Below, in pieces: positions 26,335-36,056 of a DNA stretch of 64,000 nt. Source of the DNA: CAYREV01 sp964423345 (GTDB lineage Bacteria; Bacteroidota; Rhodothermia; Balneolales; Balneolaceae); assembly GCA_964423345.1 (NCBI GenBank), contig CAYREV010000005.1, positions 1-64,000 of the forward strand. The letters are read 5' to 3'. Position 1 is the first letter of the stretch. Each line of letters opens with the position of its first letter. Both the position numbers and the translations under genes were made by a program. The notes under the pieces are model-generated. The model was not told the DNA's origin. It saw only the letters and a list, made by a program, of their open reading frames with translations, and did no database searches.

Positions 26335-28569
26335 ATGTTCAAAATTATTTCGGGTTTCAGGTTTACCTATCTGCTAATTGTCTTATTTCTATTCACGGGT
26401 CTTACTCTTTCCCATGCTCAAAAAAGCGGGGGGGAAACAATGGTTATTCCAAAGTTAGACGGGGAGATCAGCCTGGACGGGCGCATTACGGAGCCGGCCT
26501 GGGAGCAGGCAAATAAAGTCGGGCTGATTCAGAACCAACCCAACTACGGACAGCCTGTTTCTGAACAGACGGAAGTGTATATCGGGTATTCCGACGAGTA
26601 CCTGTTTGCCGCATGCAAATGCTACGACAGCCGCAAACCTACCATAGCCTCTTTTAAACGCGACTACCTGGGACAAGATACCGACTGGTTTGAGATTATT
26701 CTCGATACCTTCAACGACAATGAAAACGTGGTCGTATTTGCCGTGACGCCGAGCGGTTCCCGAACGGATCTCGCCGTCTATAATGATGCGGCGGGCGATT
26801 CGCCGATCGACTCCGGATGGAATACCTATTGGGATGCAGAAGTAAACCTAAATGACCGGGGGTATTTCCTGGAGATGCGAATACCGTTGTCTTCCCTCCG
26901 GTTTGAATCGAAAAAAGGTAAAGTGGAGATGGGTCTGACCGTACTCCGCCATATTTCTCGTACCAATGAACTTGCAACTTACCCTGCCATACGTCCGGAC
27001 TGGAACCTTAGTTTTTTTAAGGCTTCCCAGGCACAGGACGTCACCTTCGAAGATCTTAACCGCCAGAAACTCTTCCGCATTACTCCCTACCTCCTCGGCG
27101 GGGTAGGCCGGCAACACACCCTCGACGGAACGTCCAATACCTACCACAAAAATACCGATCCTATCTACGATGCCGGCCTGGATGCCAAATACGGCATCAC
27201 CAGCAACCTGACCCTTGACCTGACGGTCAACACGGATTTCGCACAGGTTGAAGCCGACAACCAGCAGGTCAACGTCTCTCGCTTTCCACTGTTTTTCCCG
27301 GAGAAAAGAAATTTCTTCCTGGAGCGGTCCAGTAACTTCGCCTTCAACTTCGGGGGCCCCAACCGGTTGTTCTACAGCCGGCGCATCGGCTTGCACGAGG
27401 GCGAGCAGGTGCGGATTTTGGGAGGGGCACGCCTCGTCGGACGTACCGGGCCTTGGGATATAGGGGTGCTGAACATGCAGACAGGCCGCAATTCCGGCCT
27501 GGGGCTTGCCTCCGAGAATTTCGGGGTGGCCCGGCTGCGGCGGCGAGTTATCAACCCCAACTCTTACGCGGGAGGGATCCTGACCAGCCGCATCGGAGCT
27601 GACGGTACCTATAATATCTCCTACGGCCTCGACGGTATCTTCAGGGTGGCGGGCGACACCTACCTGAGCCTGAAATGGGCGCAGACTTTTGACGATAAAG
27701 CGACAGGCTCCTCCCTGCTCGAGCCCGCCCGGCTACAGGCCTTCTGGGAGCGGCGCTCGCAACGCGGCTTTACCTATCGCTTCCGCTTCGACCGCGCCGG
27801 GAACCTTTACAATCCTGCCATGGGTTTTGAGATGCGCGAAGATTATTTTCATTTCGGCGACCGTTTGGGCTACGGTTGGTTTCCCGGTGAATCCTCGTTT
27901 CTGCAGCGTCACAGCATCACTCTCAACGCCGACGCTTACTTCCGCAACAGCGACCGAAGCCTGGAGACCCTGGAGCTTATACCTGCATGGGACTTCGTAA
28001 CCAACAGCGGCCACAACCTTACCTTCAGCTGGTATATTGCAGATGAAAAGATCCCTCAACCGTTTGACCTTTCCGATGAGGTAACCATACCGGCCGATCG
28101 CTATACCTACAACCATGCCGTCATCTCCTACTCCATGCCGGGGGGATGGCCGGTCAGACTGGGGACCGTCGCCCGTATCGGCGGCTTGTATGCGGGCACC
28201 GGCTACTCAATGGCTCTGAGTCCCACCTGGAACGCATCTCGCTATTTGCGGCTTTCAGGCACCTATGAACGCATTCGCGTGGACTTCCCCGGCCCGGGAC
28301 GACTGTTCAATTCCAATATCGGCCGCCTCCGGGTCGCGCTGACCCCGACTGTGAAATACTCACTGCAGGCTTTCGTGCAGTACGGCAGCCTTTCGGACAA
28401 CCTGGCAGCCAACATCCGCTTCCGTTACAACCCGCGCGATGGCACCGACCTTTATATTGTCTATAACGAGGCCTTGAACACCGACCGGTTTGCCTACAAC
28501 CCGGCTCGCCCGCTCAGCCAGGCGCGGACCCTGATGGTCAAGTACACCTACACCTTCAACATGAAATAA
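26335..28569 (+). CDS. CBM9-like/DUF5916 outer-membrane beta-barrel protein, copy 1
   Basis: A 744-residue exported protein. The signal peptide is residues 1-28 (ends SHAQ). Residues 35-220 form a carbohydrate-binding CBM9-like domain starting KLDGEISLDGRITEPAWEQA. Residues 235-744 are a DUF5916 region with NTDFAQVEADNQQVNVSRF and FFPEKRNFFLE, then many amphipathic strands ending in an aromatic-rich YTYTFNMK, as in outer-membrane barrels. The family is common in Bacteroidota and relatives; substrate and transport role are unknown. A second member lies at 54914-57577. Start ATG at 26335 begins the signal peptide directly. Confidence 0.88.
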   Translation: MFKIISGFRFTYLLIVLFLFTGLTLSHAQKSGGETMVIPKLDGEISLDGRITEPAWEQANKVGLIQNQPNYGQPVSEQTEVYIGYSDEYLFAACKCYDSRKPTIASFKRDYLGQDTDWFEIILDTFNDNENVVVFAVTPSGSRTDLAVYNDAAGDSPIDSGWNTYWDAEVNLNDRGYFLEMRIPLSSLRFESKKGKVEMGLTVLRHISRTNELATYPAIRPDWNLSFFKASQAQDVTFEDLNRQKLFRITPYLLGGVGRQHTLDGTSNTYHKNTDPIYDAGLDAKYGITSNLTLDLTVNTDFAQVEADNQQVNVSRFPLFFPEKRNFFLERSSNFAFNFGGPNRLFYSRRIGLHEGEQVRILGGARLVGRTGPWDIGVLNMQTGRNSGLGLASENFGVARLRRRVINPNSYAGGILTSRIGADGTYNISYGLDGIFRVAGDTYLSLKWAQTFDDKATGSSLLEPARLQAFWERRSQRGFTYRFRFDRAGNLYNPAMGFEMREDYFHFGDRLGYGWFPGESSFLQRHSITLNADAYFRNSDRSLETLELIPAWDFVTNSGHNLTFSWYIADEKIPQPFDLSDEVTIPADRYTYNHAVISYSMPGGWPVRLGTVARIGGLYAGTGYSMALSPTWNASRYLRLSGTYERIRVDFPGPGRLFNSNIGRLRVALTPTVKYSLQAFVQYGSLSDNLAANIRFRYNPRDGTDLYIVYNEALNTDRFAYNPARPLSQARTLMVKYTYTFNMK

Positions 28570-28648
28570 CAATTGGATCCCAGGCCACCGGGATATCTCT
28601 GAAAATTCCCAGTTGCTGAATTTTAATAAATCCTCGTAGTACACAGGC

Positions 28649-29344
28649 ATGAACTTTTTAAAAAAAACCTCCAAACAGATCGACTGGAAATATTCACTCC
28701 GGGAAATTGTGCTTATTGTTGTCGGCATTCTCATCGCCCTGGCCATCAATAACTGGAACGAGCAACGGAAACTCTATAACAAGGAGACCCGGACGCTGCG
28801 GGAGCTTAAAGCCTCCCTGGAAAATGATATGGTTGACATCCGGATCAACCTGCAGACACACGAAAACAGTCTGAAAAGCACGGAGCTTTTGATTGAGCAC
28901 CTCAAAGCGGGTCGGCCCTACCATGACACCCTGGACGCCCACTTTGGCGAACTCCTCGGATCATCACTCTTTCTTTCCGACGATGCGGCTTATTCCTCCC
29001 TACAAAATTACGGCCGTGACCTGATTTCCAATGAAACCTTAAAAAAGAAACTCTCACTGCTTTATGCCCACGATTATGCCTACATAAAGGAGATTGAACA
29101 GATAGACTCCGAAACACTTACCCATATTTTCCTCCCCTTCTACAGCCGGCATTTTAAAGACTTCAGGCTGTTTGGAACCGCTACCCCCATCGACTATACC
29201 TTTTTGCTTAAAGATCCACGCTACCTGGGGCACTTGGAATGGTGGCAGTCTGCCCGACTCTATACCACTTCCCGTTACCGAACCATTAATAAAAAGGTAA
29301 ATGAGCTTATCCGGCTAATCGACACAGAATTAAAAAGTCGATAA
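28649..29344 (+). CDS. DUF6090-family single-pass membrane protein
   Basis: A 231-residue protein with the family hallmark near the N-terminus: WKYSLREIVLIVVGILIALAINNWNE, a single membrane helix (about residues 17-38) followed by NNWNE and a charged helical region. The rest is helical with many Leu/Lys/Glu and no catalytic motif. DUF6090 proteins are frequent in Bacteroidota/Balneolota genomes and of unknown function. The protein is probably anchored in the inner membrane with the bulk outside. It stands alone, 80 bases after the DUF5916 gene on the same strand, possibly co-transcribed. Confidence 0.82.
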   Translation: MNFLKKTSKQIDWKYSLREIVLIVVGILIALAINNWNEQRKLYNKETRTLRELKASLENDMVDIRINLQTHENSLKSTELLIEHLKAGRPYHDTLDAHFGELLGSSLFLSDDAAYSSLQNYGRDLISNETLKKKLSLLYAHDYAYIKEIEQIDSETLTHIFLPFYSRHFKDFRLFGTATPIDYTFLLKDPRYLGHLEWWQSARLYTTSRYRTINKKVNELIRLIDTELKSR

Positions 29345-29355
29345 CTCTGCCTTCT

Positions 29356-29391
29356 ATACAAGCCCGGGCGAGCCGTCATACAAGCCCGGGC
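29356..29391. repeat. Direct repeat of 14 bases with self-complementary core
   Basis: ATACAAGCCCGGGC occurs twice, at 29356-29369 and 29378-29391 (22-base period). The GCCCGGGC core is its own complement, so the two copies can pair as an 8-base stem with a 14-base loop. It is followed by AAAAA and not T, so it is not a classic terminator for the plus strand. Confidence 0.6.
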
Positions 29392-29527
29392 AAAAATTTA
29401 TACCGTGACTGTTTCCGGCCGGCTTACCCAAAACAATTGCCCGGCAGGCGACATACCATCTTTTAACTTAAAATGCTTATTATAAGCTGCAACGAGATAC
29501 ATTTCGAAATATTAATTATTCCAATTC

Positions 29528-31579
29528 ATGGCGACCAACCGCTACCTTACGGCCATCATGTTTACCGACCTGGCAGGCTACTCCTCCATGATGGAAGAAG
29601 ATGAAGCCAGGGCTCTCTCAACCTTGCGCACCAACCGAAAGATTCACAAGAAACACCTGAAAAAATATAACGGCCGGTTTCTAAAGGAGATGGGAGACGG
29701 TATGCTGATGCGCTTCCCCACGGCCAGCGATGCGGTGTACTGCGCCGGGGCCCTCCTGGCGGAGGCCAATGAAAACAATATAACCCTGCGCATCGGCATT
29801 CACCTTGGAGAGGTTACCGAAGATAACGGCGACGTATTCGGCGACGGGGTAAATATAGCCTCCCGAATAGAATCCATTGCAAAGCCCGGTTCCATATACA
29901 TATCGGATTCTATTGCTCGTAATGTTGGCAATAAAACGGGAATCATCACCCATGAAGTGGGAGAAGAAAAGCTCAAAAATATTTCGGAACCTGTAAGGGT
30001 CTACCGGGCAGAAGTAGATCCGGATGAATATGGCGCTCCCGGGCACGAAAGGAGCCGGGCCGGGAACACCCCCATTACAAACATAAAATATGCAGCGGGA
30101 GCTTTTGCCCTGCTCGCCGTCCTGGCTCTTCTCTGGTGGACTTTTGCAGCGAATGATTCACTACATCAGATTACTGACCGATCGATCGCCGTACTTCCTT
30201 TTGAAACCATCGGGGAAAATAAATCCAGCTCCTTCACCAAAGGCATAGAGGGAGGGCTGCTCACTCGGCTTTCAAATGTATCAGGGCTGAAAGTAACCTC
30301 CCGTACTTCAACCCTGCGGTACCGTAACCAGATAAAACCCATCCCCGAAATATCCCGGGAATTGAATGTAAGCTGGATTGTCCGCGGAGAAGTGCAGGAA
30401 ACAGAAAACCTCGTACAGGTCAACGCACGTCTAATCAGCGGGCCCGAAGACCGCCAGGTCTGGGCCAAAAACTACCAGCGCAAACTGACGGCAAACAATC
30501 TATTTGAGATACAGGGAGATCTGGCCAAACAGATTACCCGGGAGCTCCAAACACGGCTCTCGCCAGAAGAACAAATCCGGGTGGAGCGGAAACCCACTCA
30601 AAACCTGAATGCCTACCGGTTATACGCCCAGGGAGTAGCCCTGTTGGAACAGCGTACAGCACCGGCGGTGGTGCAATCGATCAACTACCTCATCAAAGCC
30701 ACGGAGGAAGATTCAACCTATGCCCCCGCATGGGCCGTACTTGCTGAAGCCCTGATCATTGGCGATTACTACGGCTACACTTCCATGGACAACTTTAACA
30801 TTACCCCGCGGCGGGCCATTGATACCGCTCTCAACCTCAACCCGGAACTGGCCGAGGGACACGCATCCCTTGGAATCTATCAATACACCCGAAAAAACGG
30901 GCCGGCATCCATTCAAGCACTCGAGAAAGCCATACAGCTTCAACCCAGCTATGAGGCGGCCCAAAACTGGCTGGGGTTTATCTACCTCTTGCTTGGTTAC
31001 CCTGAAGAGGCGCTTGATCATTCTGAAAAAGCCATAGAGCTTAACCCTTTGGCACCCGCAAGCAGGCTGTACCCCTCCCTGACCTACCTGGCCAACGGGG
31101 ACGAACAGCAGGCGAAGAACGAAGCCAGGCGCGCCCGTGAGATTCAACCCGGCTGGGGAGAAGTCTATGCCATTGAGGGGGTCATCCTCTACCATGGCGG
31201 ACAGTATGAGAGAGCGAAAAAGTCGTTGGCCAAAGCTGATTCCCTGATTGGTTCCACCAAATCCATTTGGATCCCCAACATTCAGGCCATGCAGGCTTTG
31301 GCCCATGTTGCCACCGGTGATTTGAATAGCGCACGTTCCCTCATGGCCAATATTGATTCACAGGATAACCTGTTCTGGATTGGATTGGTACAGGCAGCCC
31401 TCGACAAACGAGAGGAAGCTTTCGAATCGTTTCAGCTAATCGAGAATTTTACCATGTGGCCAAGCATTTCCCTAAGGTACTTCTTCCCGAAGGTATTGGA
31501 ACCCCTGCGTAAAGATCCCCGTTACCAACCGCTGCTTGATCGCATGGACCAAAACTGGAACAACAACTCCGTCCTCTAG
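29528..31579 (+). CDS. Class III adenylate/guanylate cyclase with FlgO-like and TPR domains
   Basis: A 683-residue protein. Residues 6-160 are a class III cyclase domain: metal ligands Asp14 (FTDLAGYS) and Asp57 (EMGDGMLMRF), Lys53 before the loop, and FGDGVNIASRIES near 110. A membrane helix (about 189-207) follows. Then comes a FlgO-like domain (SIAVLPFETIGEN, about 218-340) and TPR repeats to the end (AEGHASLGIYQYTRK, QNWLGFIYLLLGYPEEAL). This layout is frequent in Balneolota and relatives. The cyclase is cytosolic and the TPR part periplasmic, so an external signal could control cyclic nucleotide synthesis. ATP versus GTP preference is not certain. Confidence 0.9.
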   Translation: MATNRYLTAIMFTDLAGYSSMMEEDEARALSTLRTNRKIHKKHLKKYNGRFLKEMGDGMLMRFPTASDAVYCAGALLAEANENNITLRIGIHLGEVTEDNGDVFGDGVNIASRIESIAKPGSIYISDSIARNVGNKTGIITHEVGEEKLKNISEPVRVYRAEVDPDEYGAPGHERSRAGNTPITNIKYAAGAFALLAVLALLWWTFAANDSLHQITDRSIAVLPFETIGENKSSSFTKGIEGGLLTRLSNVSGLKVTSRTSTLRYRNQIKPIPEISRELNVSWIVRGEVQETENLVQVNARLISGPEDRQVWAKNYQRKLTANNLFEIQGDLAKQITRELQTRLSPEEQIRVERKPTQNLNAYRLYAQGVALLEQRTAPAVVQSINYLIKATEEDSTYAPAWAVLAEALIIGDYYGYTSMDNFNITPRRAIDTALNLNPELAEGHASLGIYQYTRKNGPASIQALEKAIQLQPSYEAAQNWLGFIYLLLGYPEEALDHSEKAIELNPLAPASRLYPSLTYLANGDEQQAKNEARRAREIQPGWGEVYAIEGVILYHGGQYERAKKSLAKADSLIGSTKSIWIPNIQAMQALAHVATGDLNSARSLMANIDSQDNLFWIGLVQAALDKREEAFESFQLIENFTMWPSISLRYFFPKVLEPLRKDPRYQPLLDRMDQNWNNNSVL

Positions 31580-31705
31580 CTCTCCTGTTTTGGAACACCT
31601 GCCCGCCCGGCAAAGAACTTTTAAGCTCAGGGTTTAGCTTTGACTAAATTTAATATTTTTCTATATTAACTATTTGGTTTAACCCCTTTATAAAAGACTT
31701 TTACC

Positions 31706-32818
31706 ATGTTTAAAGGCAAGATACCGCGAAAACTTTTTTTAAAGTCCGGCCTGGTGGCAGGAGCAGGAAGCCTGCTGGGCTCCCTCTTTTTCGGTAACAG
31801 TACGGGCGACCAGCAATACCTTGAGAAGGATGAGGCTCCCCCGCACCAGGGTATCGACCATGGCGGGATGTCGACCGTGGGCAGCATTGACCACAAGCGA
31901 AACGGCTTCAACCCGCATGAGATGCTCACCGACTGGGATACCGGCAAGGTCAGCACCCTTCCCAACGGGCAAACACTCCGTGAGTACGAAGTCGTGGCCG
32001 TTGATAAAGAGATAGAGATAGCTCCGGGCGTCTTTTTCCCAGCCTGGACGTATAACGGCCGCGTTCCGGGGCCTACTTTTCGCTGCCGGGAGGGCGACCG
32101 CATTCGGCTTCGTTTCATCAACTCGGGTTCGCACCCCCATACCATACACTTTCACAGTATCCATCCGGCATCCATGGACGGTATTCCCGGAGCGGGACCC
32201 GGCATGATTCATCCCGCAGATTCCTTCACCTACGAATTTGACGCCAAGCCCTTTGGGTGCCACCTTTATCACTGCCACTCAACCCCCTTGAAAAGGCATA
32301 TCCATAAGGGGCTCTACGGTGCTTTTATTGTGGACCCGGATCCCGCCAAACACCCGGAATATGAACAGGTGGCCCGTTCAAGGGTGCTGGGCTCCGCCGA
32401 AAATAAAAAATGGCAGGAGTTTATGATGGTTATTAACGGCTTCGACACCAACTTCGACGGGGACAACGAAATTTACGCAGCCAACAGTATCGCTTTTGCC
32501 TACCAGGAAAAGCCCATCAGGGTCGAACGCGACCGGCCTGTGCGTGTCTACCTGGTCAACACCACCGAGTTTGATCCCATCAACTCCTTTCACCTGCACG
32601 CCAACTTTTTCAACTATTTTGACCATGGTACTACGCTCTATCCCACACAACAAACGGTGGATACCGTGATGCTTTGCCAGGGCCAGCGGGGAATACTGGA
32701 GTTCGACTTCAACGATTTTGAACCGGGGAAATACATGTTCCATGCTCACCAGTCGGAATTTGCCGAACTCGGGTGGATGAGTTTTTTCGACGTACAAAAA
32801 GGAAAGGAGGAAGTTTAG
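31706..32818 (+). CDS. Two-domain multicopper oxidase
   Basis: A 370-residue exported oxidase. The leader (PRKLFLKSGLVAGAGSLLG) resembles a Tat signal with an RK pair. Domain 1 has HTIHFH (His145, 148, 150) and the type 1 site YHCHSTPLKRHIHKGLYG: Cys190, His198, with Leu202 where nitrite-reductase-like enzymes have the axial Met. Domain 2 has HLH (296, 298) and FHAH (346-348) but no Cys. This matches two-domain oxidases in which domain interfaces build a trinuclear copper site. The stop codon abuts the start of the ZIP transporter (TAGATG), implying coupled translation and a role in oxidising a metal such as Fe or Mn for uptake; this is inference. Confidence 0.87.
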   Translation: MFKGKIPRKLFLKSGLVAGAGSLLGSLFFGNSTGDQQYLEKDEAPPHQGIDHGGMSTVGSIDHKRNGFNPHEMLTDWDTGKVSTLPNGQTLREYEVVAVDKEIEIAPGVFFPAWTYNGRVPGPTFRCREGDRIRLRFINSGSHPHTIHFHSIHPASMDGIPGAGPGMIHPADSFTYEFDAKPFGCHLYHCHSTPLKRHIHKGLYGAFIVDPDPAKHPEYEQVARSRVLGSAENKKWQEFMMVINGFDTNFDGDNEIYAANSIAFAYQEKPIRVERDRPVRVYLVNTTEFDPINSFHLHANFFNYFDHGTTLYPTQQTVDTVMLCQGQRGILEFDFNDFEPGKYMFHAHQSEFAELGWMSFFDVQKGKEEV

Positions 32819-33988
32819 ATGAATAGTTCACTGACCGATCGTATACCAAAATGGATGTGGGCCGTCATCCCGCTGGTTCTGCTGGTGGGCTCGGTCATCG
32901 TATTTCTCACTACCAATCCCCTGGAGCCCCTGGGCGTCGATGCCCCGCCGGTAGAAAAGTTAACCGTCGAGCGGACCCGCCTGGATGATAACGGTATCCA
33001 CCTCAAGGTGCGAGCGAATGGGTCGGAACCCATGCATATAGCCCAGGTTATGGTAGACGAGGCCTACTGGAAATTTCACAAAAAGCCCGAAGGCCCCATG
33101 CCGCGGCTTTCCACCGCATGGATCACCATCCCCTATCCCTGGGTGCGTCATGAGCTGCATGAAATAACCCTGATAACGAATACAGGCATTACATTTCACC
33201 ATACCATCGAGGTCGCCCAGGCCACCCCGGAGTGGAATTTTCAGCGCATCTGGGCCTATATCCTACTGGGTATCTATATCGGGGTGATCCCCGTGGGCCT
33301 CGGACTCTTGTTTTACCCCTATCTCAAAACCCTTGGTTCGGAGGGACTTCAGTTTATATTGGCCCTGACCCTGGGCCTGTTGGCCTATTTGTTCATTGAC
33401 ACCCTTCAGGAGGGCCTGGAGCTATCGCAGCAGGCCGCCGAGGTATTTCACGGGAGCTTACTGGTATGGCTGGTCACCGGCCTGTCTTTTCTGCTGATCT
33501 ACATGGTCGGGCGGCGTAAGGGGGAGGCGCCCAAGGGACTTTCCCTGGCCACATACCTTGCACTCGGTATCGGTTTCCACAACCTGGGTGAAGGATTGGC
33601 AGTTGGGGCCGCCCTGGCTTCGGGAGAAGCGGCACTGGGCTCCTTTCTGGTCGTCGGCTTTACCCTCCACAACATTACCGAAGGCATCGGTATTGCAGCA
33701 CCCCTGCTGGGCCGCAAAACCAAGCTCAAAACATTTATAGGGCTTACCCTGCTGGCAGGACTGCCCGCTGCCGGCGGAACGCTCGTGGGAGCCTTTTCCT
33801 ATGCACCTCACTGGGGGGCCATCCTGTTCAGTATCGGTGCGGGGGCCATCCTGCAAGTCATCGTCGAGATTGGCAGCTACCTCACAAGGGAGTCGAAAAC
33901 GGGGCAGTACCTCAGTGTGCCCAACCTCGCCGGTTTTCTGCTCGGTATTGTGCTTATGTACGGTACCGCCTTTCTTGTAATTATCTGA
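32819..33988 (+). CDS. ZIP-family metal transporter with N-terminal periplasmic domain
   Basis: A 389-residue membrane protein. A first helix (about 14-30) is followed by an extracytoplasmic beta-rich domain (about 40-135; IHLKVRANGSEPMHIAQVM, ITIPYPWVRHELH) not found in ordinary ZIPs. The ZIP core (about 142-389) then carries both metal-site motifs, FHNLGEGLAVG and LHNITEGIGIA. ZIPs import Zn, Fe or Mn. It begins immediately after the stop of the multicopper oxidase gene, so the two are one translation-coupled operon. A hairpin at 33995-34017 follows. The metal is unknown. Confidence 0.88.
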   Translation: MNSSLTDRIPKWMWAVIPLVLLVGSVIVFLTTNPLEPLGVDAPPVEKLTVERTRLDDNGIHLKVRANGSEPMHIAQVMVDEAYWKFHKKPEGPMPRLSTAWITIPYPWVRHELHEITLITNTGITFHHTIEVAQATPEWNFQRIWAYILLGIYIGVIPVGLGLLFYPYLKTLGSEGLQFILALTLGLLAYLFIDTLQEGLELSQQAAEVFHGSLLVWLVTGLSFLLIYMVGRRKGEAPKGLSLATYLALGIGFHNLGEGLAVGAALASGEAALGSFLVVGFTLHNITEGIGIAAPLLGRKTKLKTFIGLTLLAGLPAAGGTLVGAFSYAPHWGAILFSIGAGAILQVIVEIGSYLTRESKTGQYLSVPNLAGFLLGIVLMYGTAFLVII

Positions 33989-33994
33989 CCGGCC

Positions 33995-34017
33995 CCGGCA
34001 GGCCCCGCCTGCCGGTT
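33995..34017 (+). terminator. Hairpin after ZIP transporter gene
   Basis: CCGGCAGG and CCTGCCGG form an 8-pair GC-rich stem with a 5-base loop, 6 bases after the ZIP stop. The T tail is weak (TTATATT), so it may be an inefficient terminator or an RNA-stabilising end. Confidence 0.5.
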
Positions 34018-34124
34018 ATATTCACTTGCATCCGGCAGGCTAAATATCGATATTAATATTTTCTAATGTTTCAGCATCTTACCTCCCAAGGGAAAAGAAT
34101 ACGACCTTTAAAGACCTTTATATT

Positions 34125-35762
34125 TTGCCCGACTCGTCTCCTCCTGACAATAGTTATTCATGGCGGCCGGTGACCTTCGACCTGCTGATGTCCGGCCACG
34201 GACTCAAAGAAAAGCGTATTTGGCTCCTCTTGGGAGCCTGGGTGTTCATGATCACTGCTTCGCTGGCCTCCACAATATTACTGCTGCCCGCAGACTGGCT
34301 GTCGCTGGACGCCACCCGCACCGACCTCATGAAATTTTTTCTGTTCAACCCCTCGCTTGTCATCGGTACCCTGCTATTTTTCTGGCTGGGTTTTGAATGG
34401 GGCTTTATCCCTATCTACCTGAGCTCCTTCATCATCGCTTTTCATTCGGCCATGCCGTGGAACTGGGCCCTGGTTTTCGGCATCTCCTTTGTGCTGGGCC
34501 TGGCAATATGTGCCATGGCCTACCAGGGATTCAAGGTGTCATACAACCTCAGAAGCCTTAAAAGCATCGCATTTTTCATCTCCATCTTCTTTATCGCCTC
34601 CATCGCAAGTTCCCTCGGGGCCTTCATCTGGAGCTTTATACACCAGCTGAGCGCTTTCGAAACCCTAGCCATCTGGAAAAGCTGGTGGAGCGGTACCTTC
34701 CTGCAGGCACTGCTGCTTACCGGTCCCCTTCTGTTTTTTCTGAGTCCGCCGATAGAACGTCTAAAAAAACGATGGCTGCAGGTATCCAAGAACCAGGATG
34801 TGTCCATGCGCTGGATTGTGGGCGCTGTCATATCCATTACCGGCGCCCTGATCTTTTTTGTTTTTTCAGGGCGTATACTGGGCAAGCTTCGCATTCAGGA
34901 AGTCATCGCCGAATCAAGGATAGTCAGGGAACCCGATATCATCGGGGCTCTTGAATCTTTTGAGATTATTATCTGGATCTCCATCGGGCTGATACTGGTT
35001 ACCGGCTATGGGGCCATCTACCTTATTAACAGCTGGAATAAAAACCTTAGCGAAGAGGTCAGCAAGAAGACTGAAAAACTGAACAAAAGCCAGAAAAAGC
35101 TCCAGAAGTCCCTGGATGACAAAAAAGTGCTGCTGAAAGAGATTCACCACCGGGTTAAAAACAACATGGCCCAGGTAGGGGCCCTGCTGGAACTGCAGCA
35201 AAAGTTCAGCAGCAATGAGGAGGAGATGGAAATATTGAAAACGGCCCGTTCGCGTATACGTTCAATGGCCCTTGCACACGAGGCCCTCTATGAAAACAAT
35301 ACCTTCTCGAGCATCCCCCTTAACAAGTACGTGAAGAATATTGGCCAGCTCACTTATAAATCTTTTCTGCGTCCCGATACGGATATTGAAATGGCGTATG
35401 ACCTCGACGAAACCTACATCGACATGAAAGACTCCATCCCCCTTGGCATCTTCATGAACGAGATCCTGATTAATGCATTCAAACATGCTTTCAAGGGGAA
35501 AGACCGGGGCAAAATTACCATTTCAAGCACCACCGACCATAATAAGCTTACCCTGGTTGTGAGCGACGACGGCGTGGGCATTGAAGAAAAGAACAAACAG
35601 GGCGGTACCGGATCGCTCGGAATGAACCTGGTTAAAACGCTGGCCCGACAACTGAAGGGCGACCTCGATATCTCAAGTGCCCCCGGAGAGGGGACCACCT
35701 TCACGATTACATTTGCCCACACAAGCCCTGCCTCTCAAAATGATCCCACGCAGGGGAAATAA
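34125..35762 (+). CDS. Membrane sensor histidine kinase, MASE1-like with HisKA_2 domain
   Basis: A protein of up to 545 residues. Residues 30-300 hold about eight hydrophobic helices, the layout of a MASE1-type integral membrane sensor. A coiled-coil (about 303-335) leads to the HisKA_2 motif LLKEIHHRVKNNMAQVGALLE with the phosphoacceptor at His341/342. The ATPase domain shows MNEILINAFKHAF (N box), VSDDGVGI and GSLGMNLVKTLARQL. The first frame codon is a TTG at 34125; ATG 34188 is an alternative start just before the first helix. There is no response regulator nearby. It shares its HisKA_2 type with the kinase at 1-1458. Confidence 0.85.
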   Translation: MPDSSPPDNSYSWRPVTFDLLMSGHGLKEKRIWLLLGAWVFMITASLASTILLLPADWLSLDATRTDLMKFFLFNPSLVIGTLLFFWLGFEWGFIPIYLSSFIIAFHSAMPWNWALVFGISFVLGLAICAMAYQGFKVSYNLRSLKSIAFFISIFFIASIASSLGAFIWSFIHQLSAFETLAIWKSWWSGTFLQALLLTGPLLFFLSPPIERLKKRWLQVSKNQDVSMRWIVGAVISITGALIFFVFSGRILGKLRIQEVIAESRIVREPDIIGALESFEIIIWISIGLILVTGYGAIYLINSWNKNLSEEVSKKTEKLNKSQKKLQKSLDDKKVLLKEIHHRVKNNMAQVGALLELQQKFSSNEEEMEILKTARSRIRSMALAHEALYENNTFSSIPLNKYVKNIGQLTYKSFLRPDTDIEMAYDLDETYIDMKDSIPLGIFMNEILINAFKHAFKGKDRGKITISSTTDHNKLTLVVSDDGVGIEEKNKQGGTGSLGMNLVKTLARQLKGDLDISSAPGEGTTFTITFAHTSPASQNDPTQGK

Positions 35763-35888
35763 GCATAGCCACAAGTTGTTGACTTCCAAGGGTTTTGTTA
35801 TTTTAAAAGGGATTAAGTTCTCCGGTGCTATTCAATAGCTAACCGTACTACCATCACACAAATCAAAATAATATAGTTAGGAGCCGAT

Positions 35889-36056
35889 ATGCCGAAGTGC
35901 GAAATTTATAAGGATGTTAAAGATCAGTGGAGATGGAGACTCACTACAAAGAACGGGGATATTGAAGAACACTCCACCCAGGGATTTGAAACCAGGGAAG
36001 AGTGCGAAAAAGACGGAAAGGAAAACGGAAGCTGCACCAGCTACAAAAGGGTTTAA
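35889..36056 (+). CDS. Small DUF1508/YegP-like protein
   Basis: A 55-residue protein with no leader. It carries the DUF1508 pattern, a YKDVKDQWRWRLTTKNGDI strand-turn-strand followed by FETREECEKDGKENG. DUF1508 (YegP) domains are about 50 residues, so this is a complete single-domain member. Members are linked to stress but have no firm function. The start is the ATG at 35889, preceded by TAGGAGCC, a good ribosome site 5-6 bases upstream. It is monocistronic, between a kinase and a peptidase gene. Too short to appear in simple frame scans. Confidence 0.75.
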   Translation: MPKCEIYKDVKDQWRWRLTTKNGDIEEHSTQGFETREECEKDGKENGSCTSYKRV

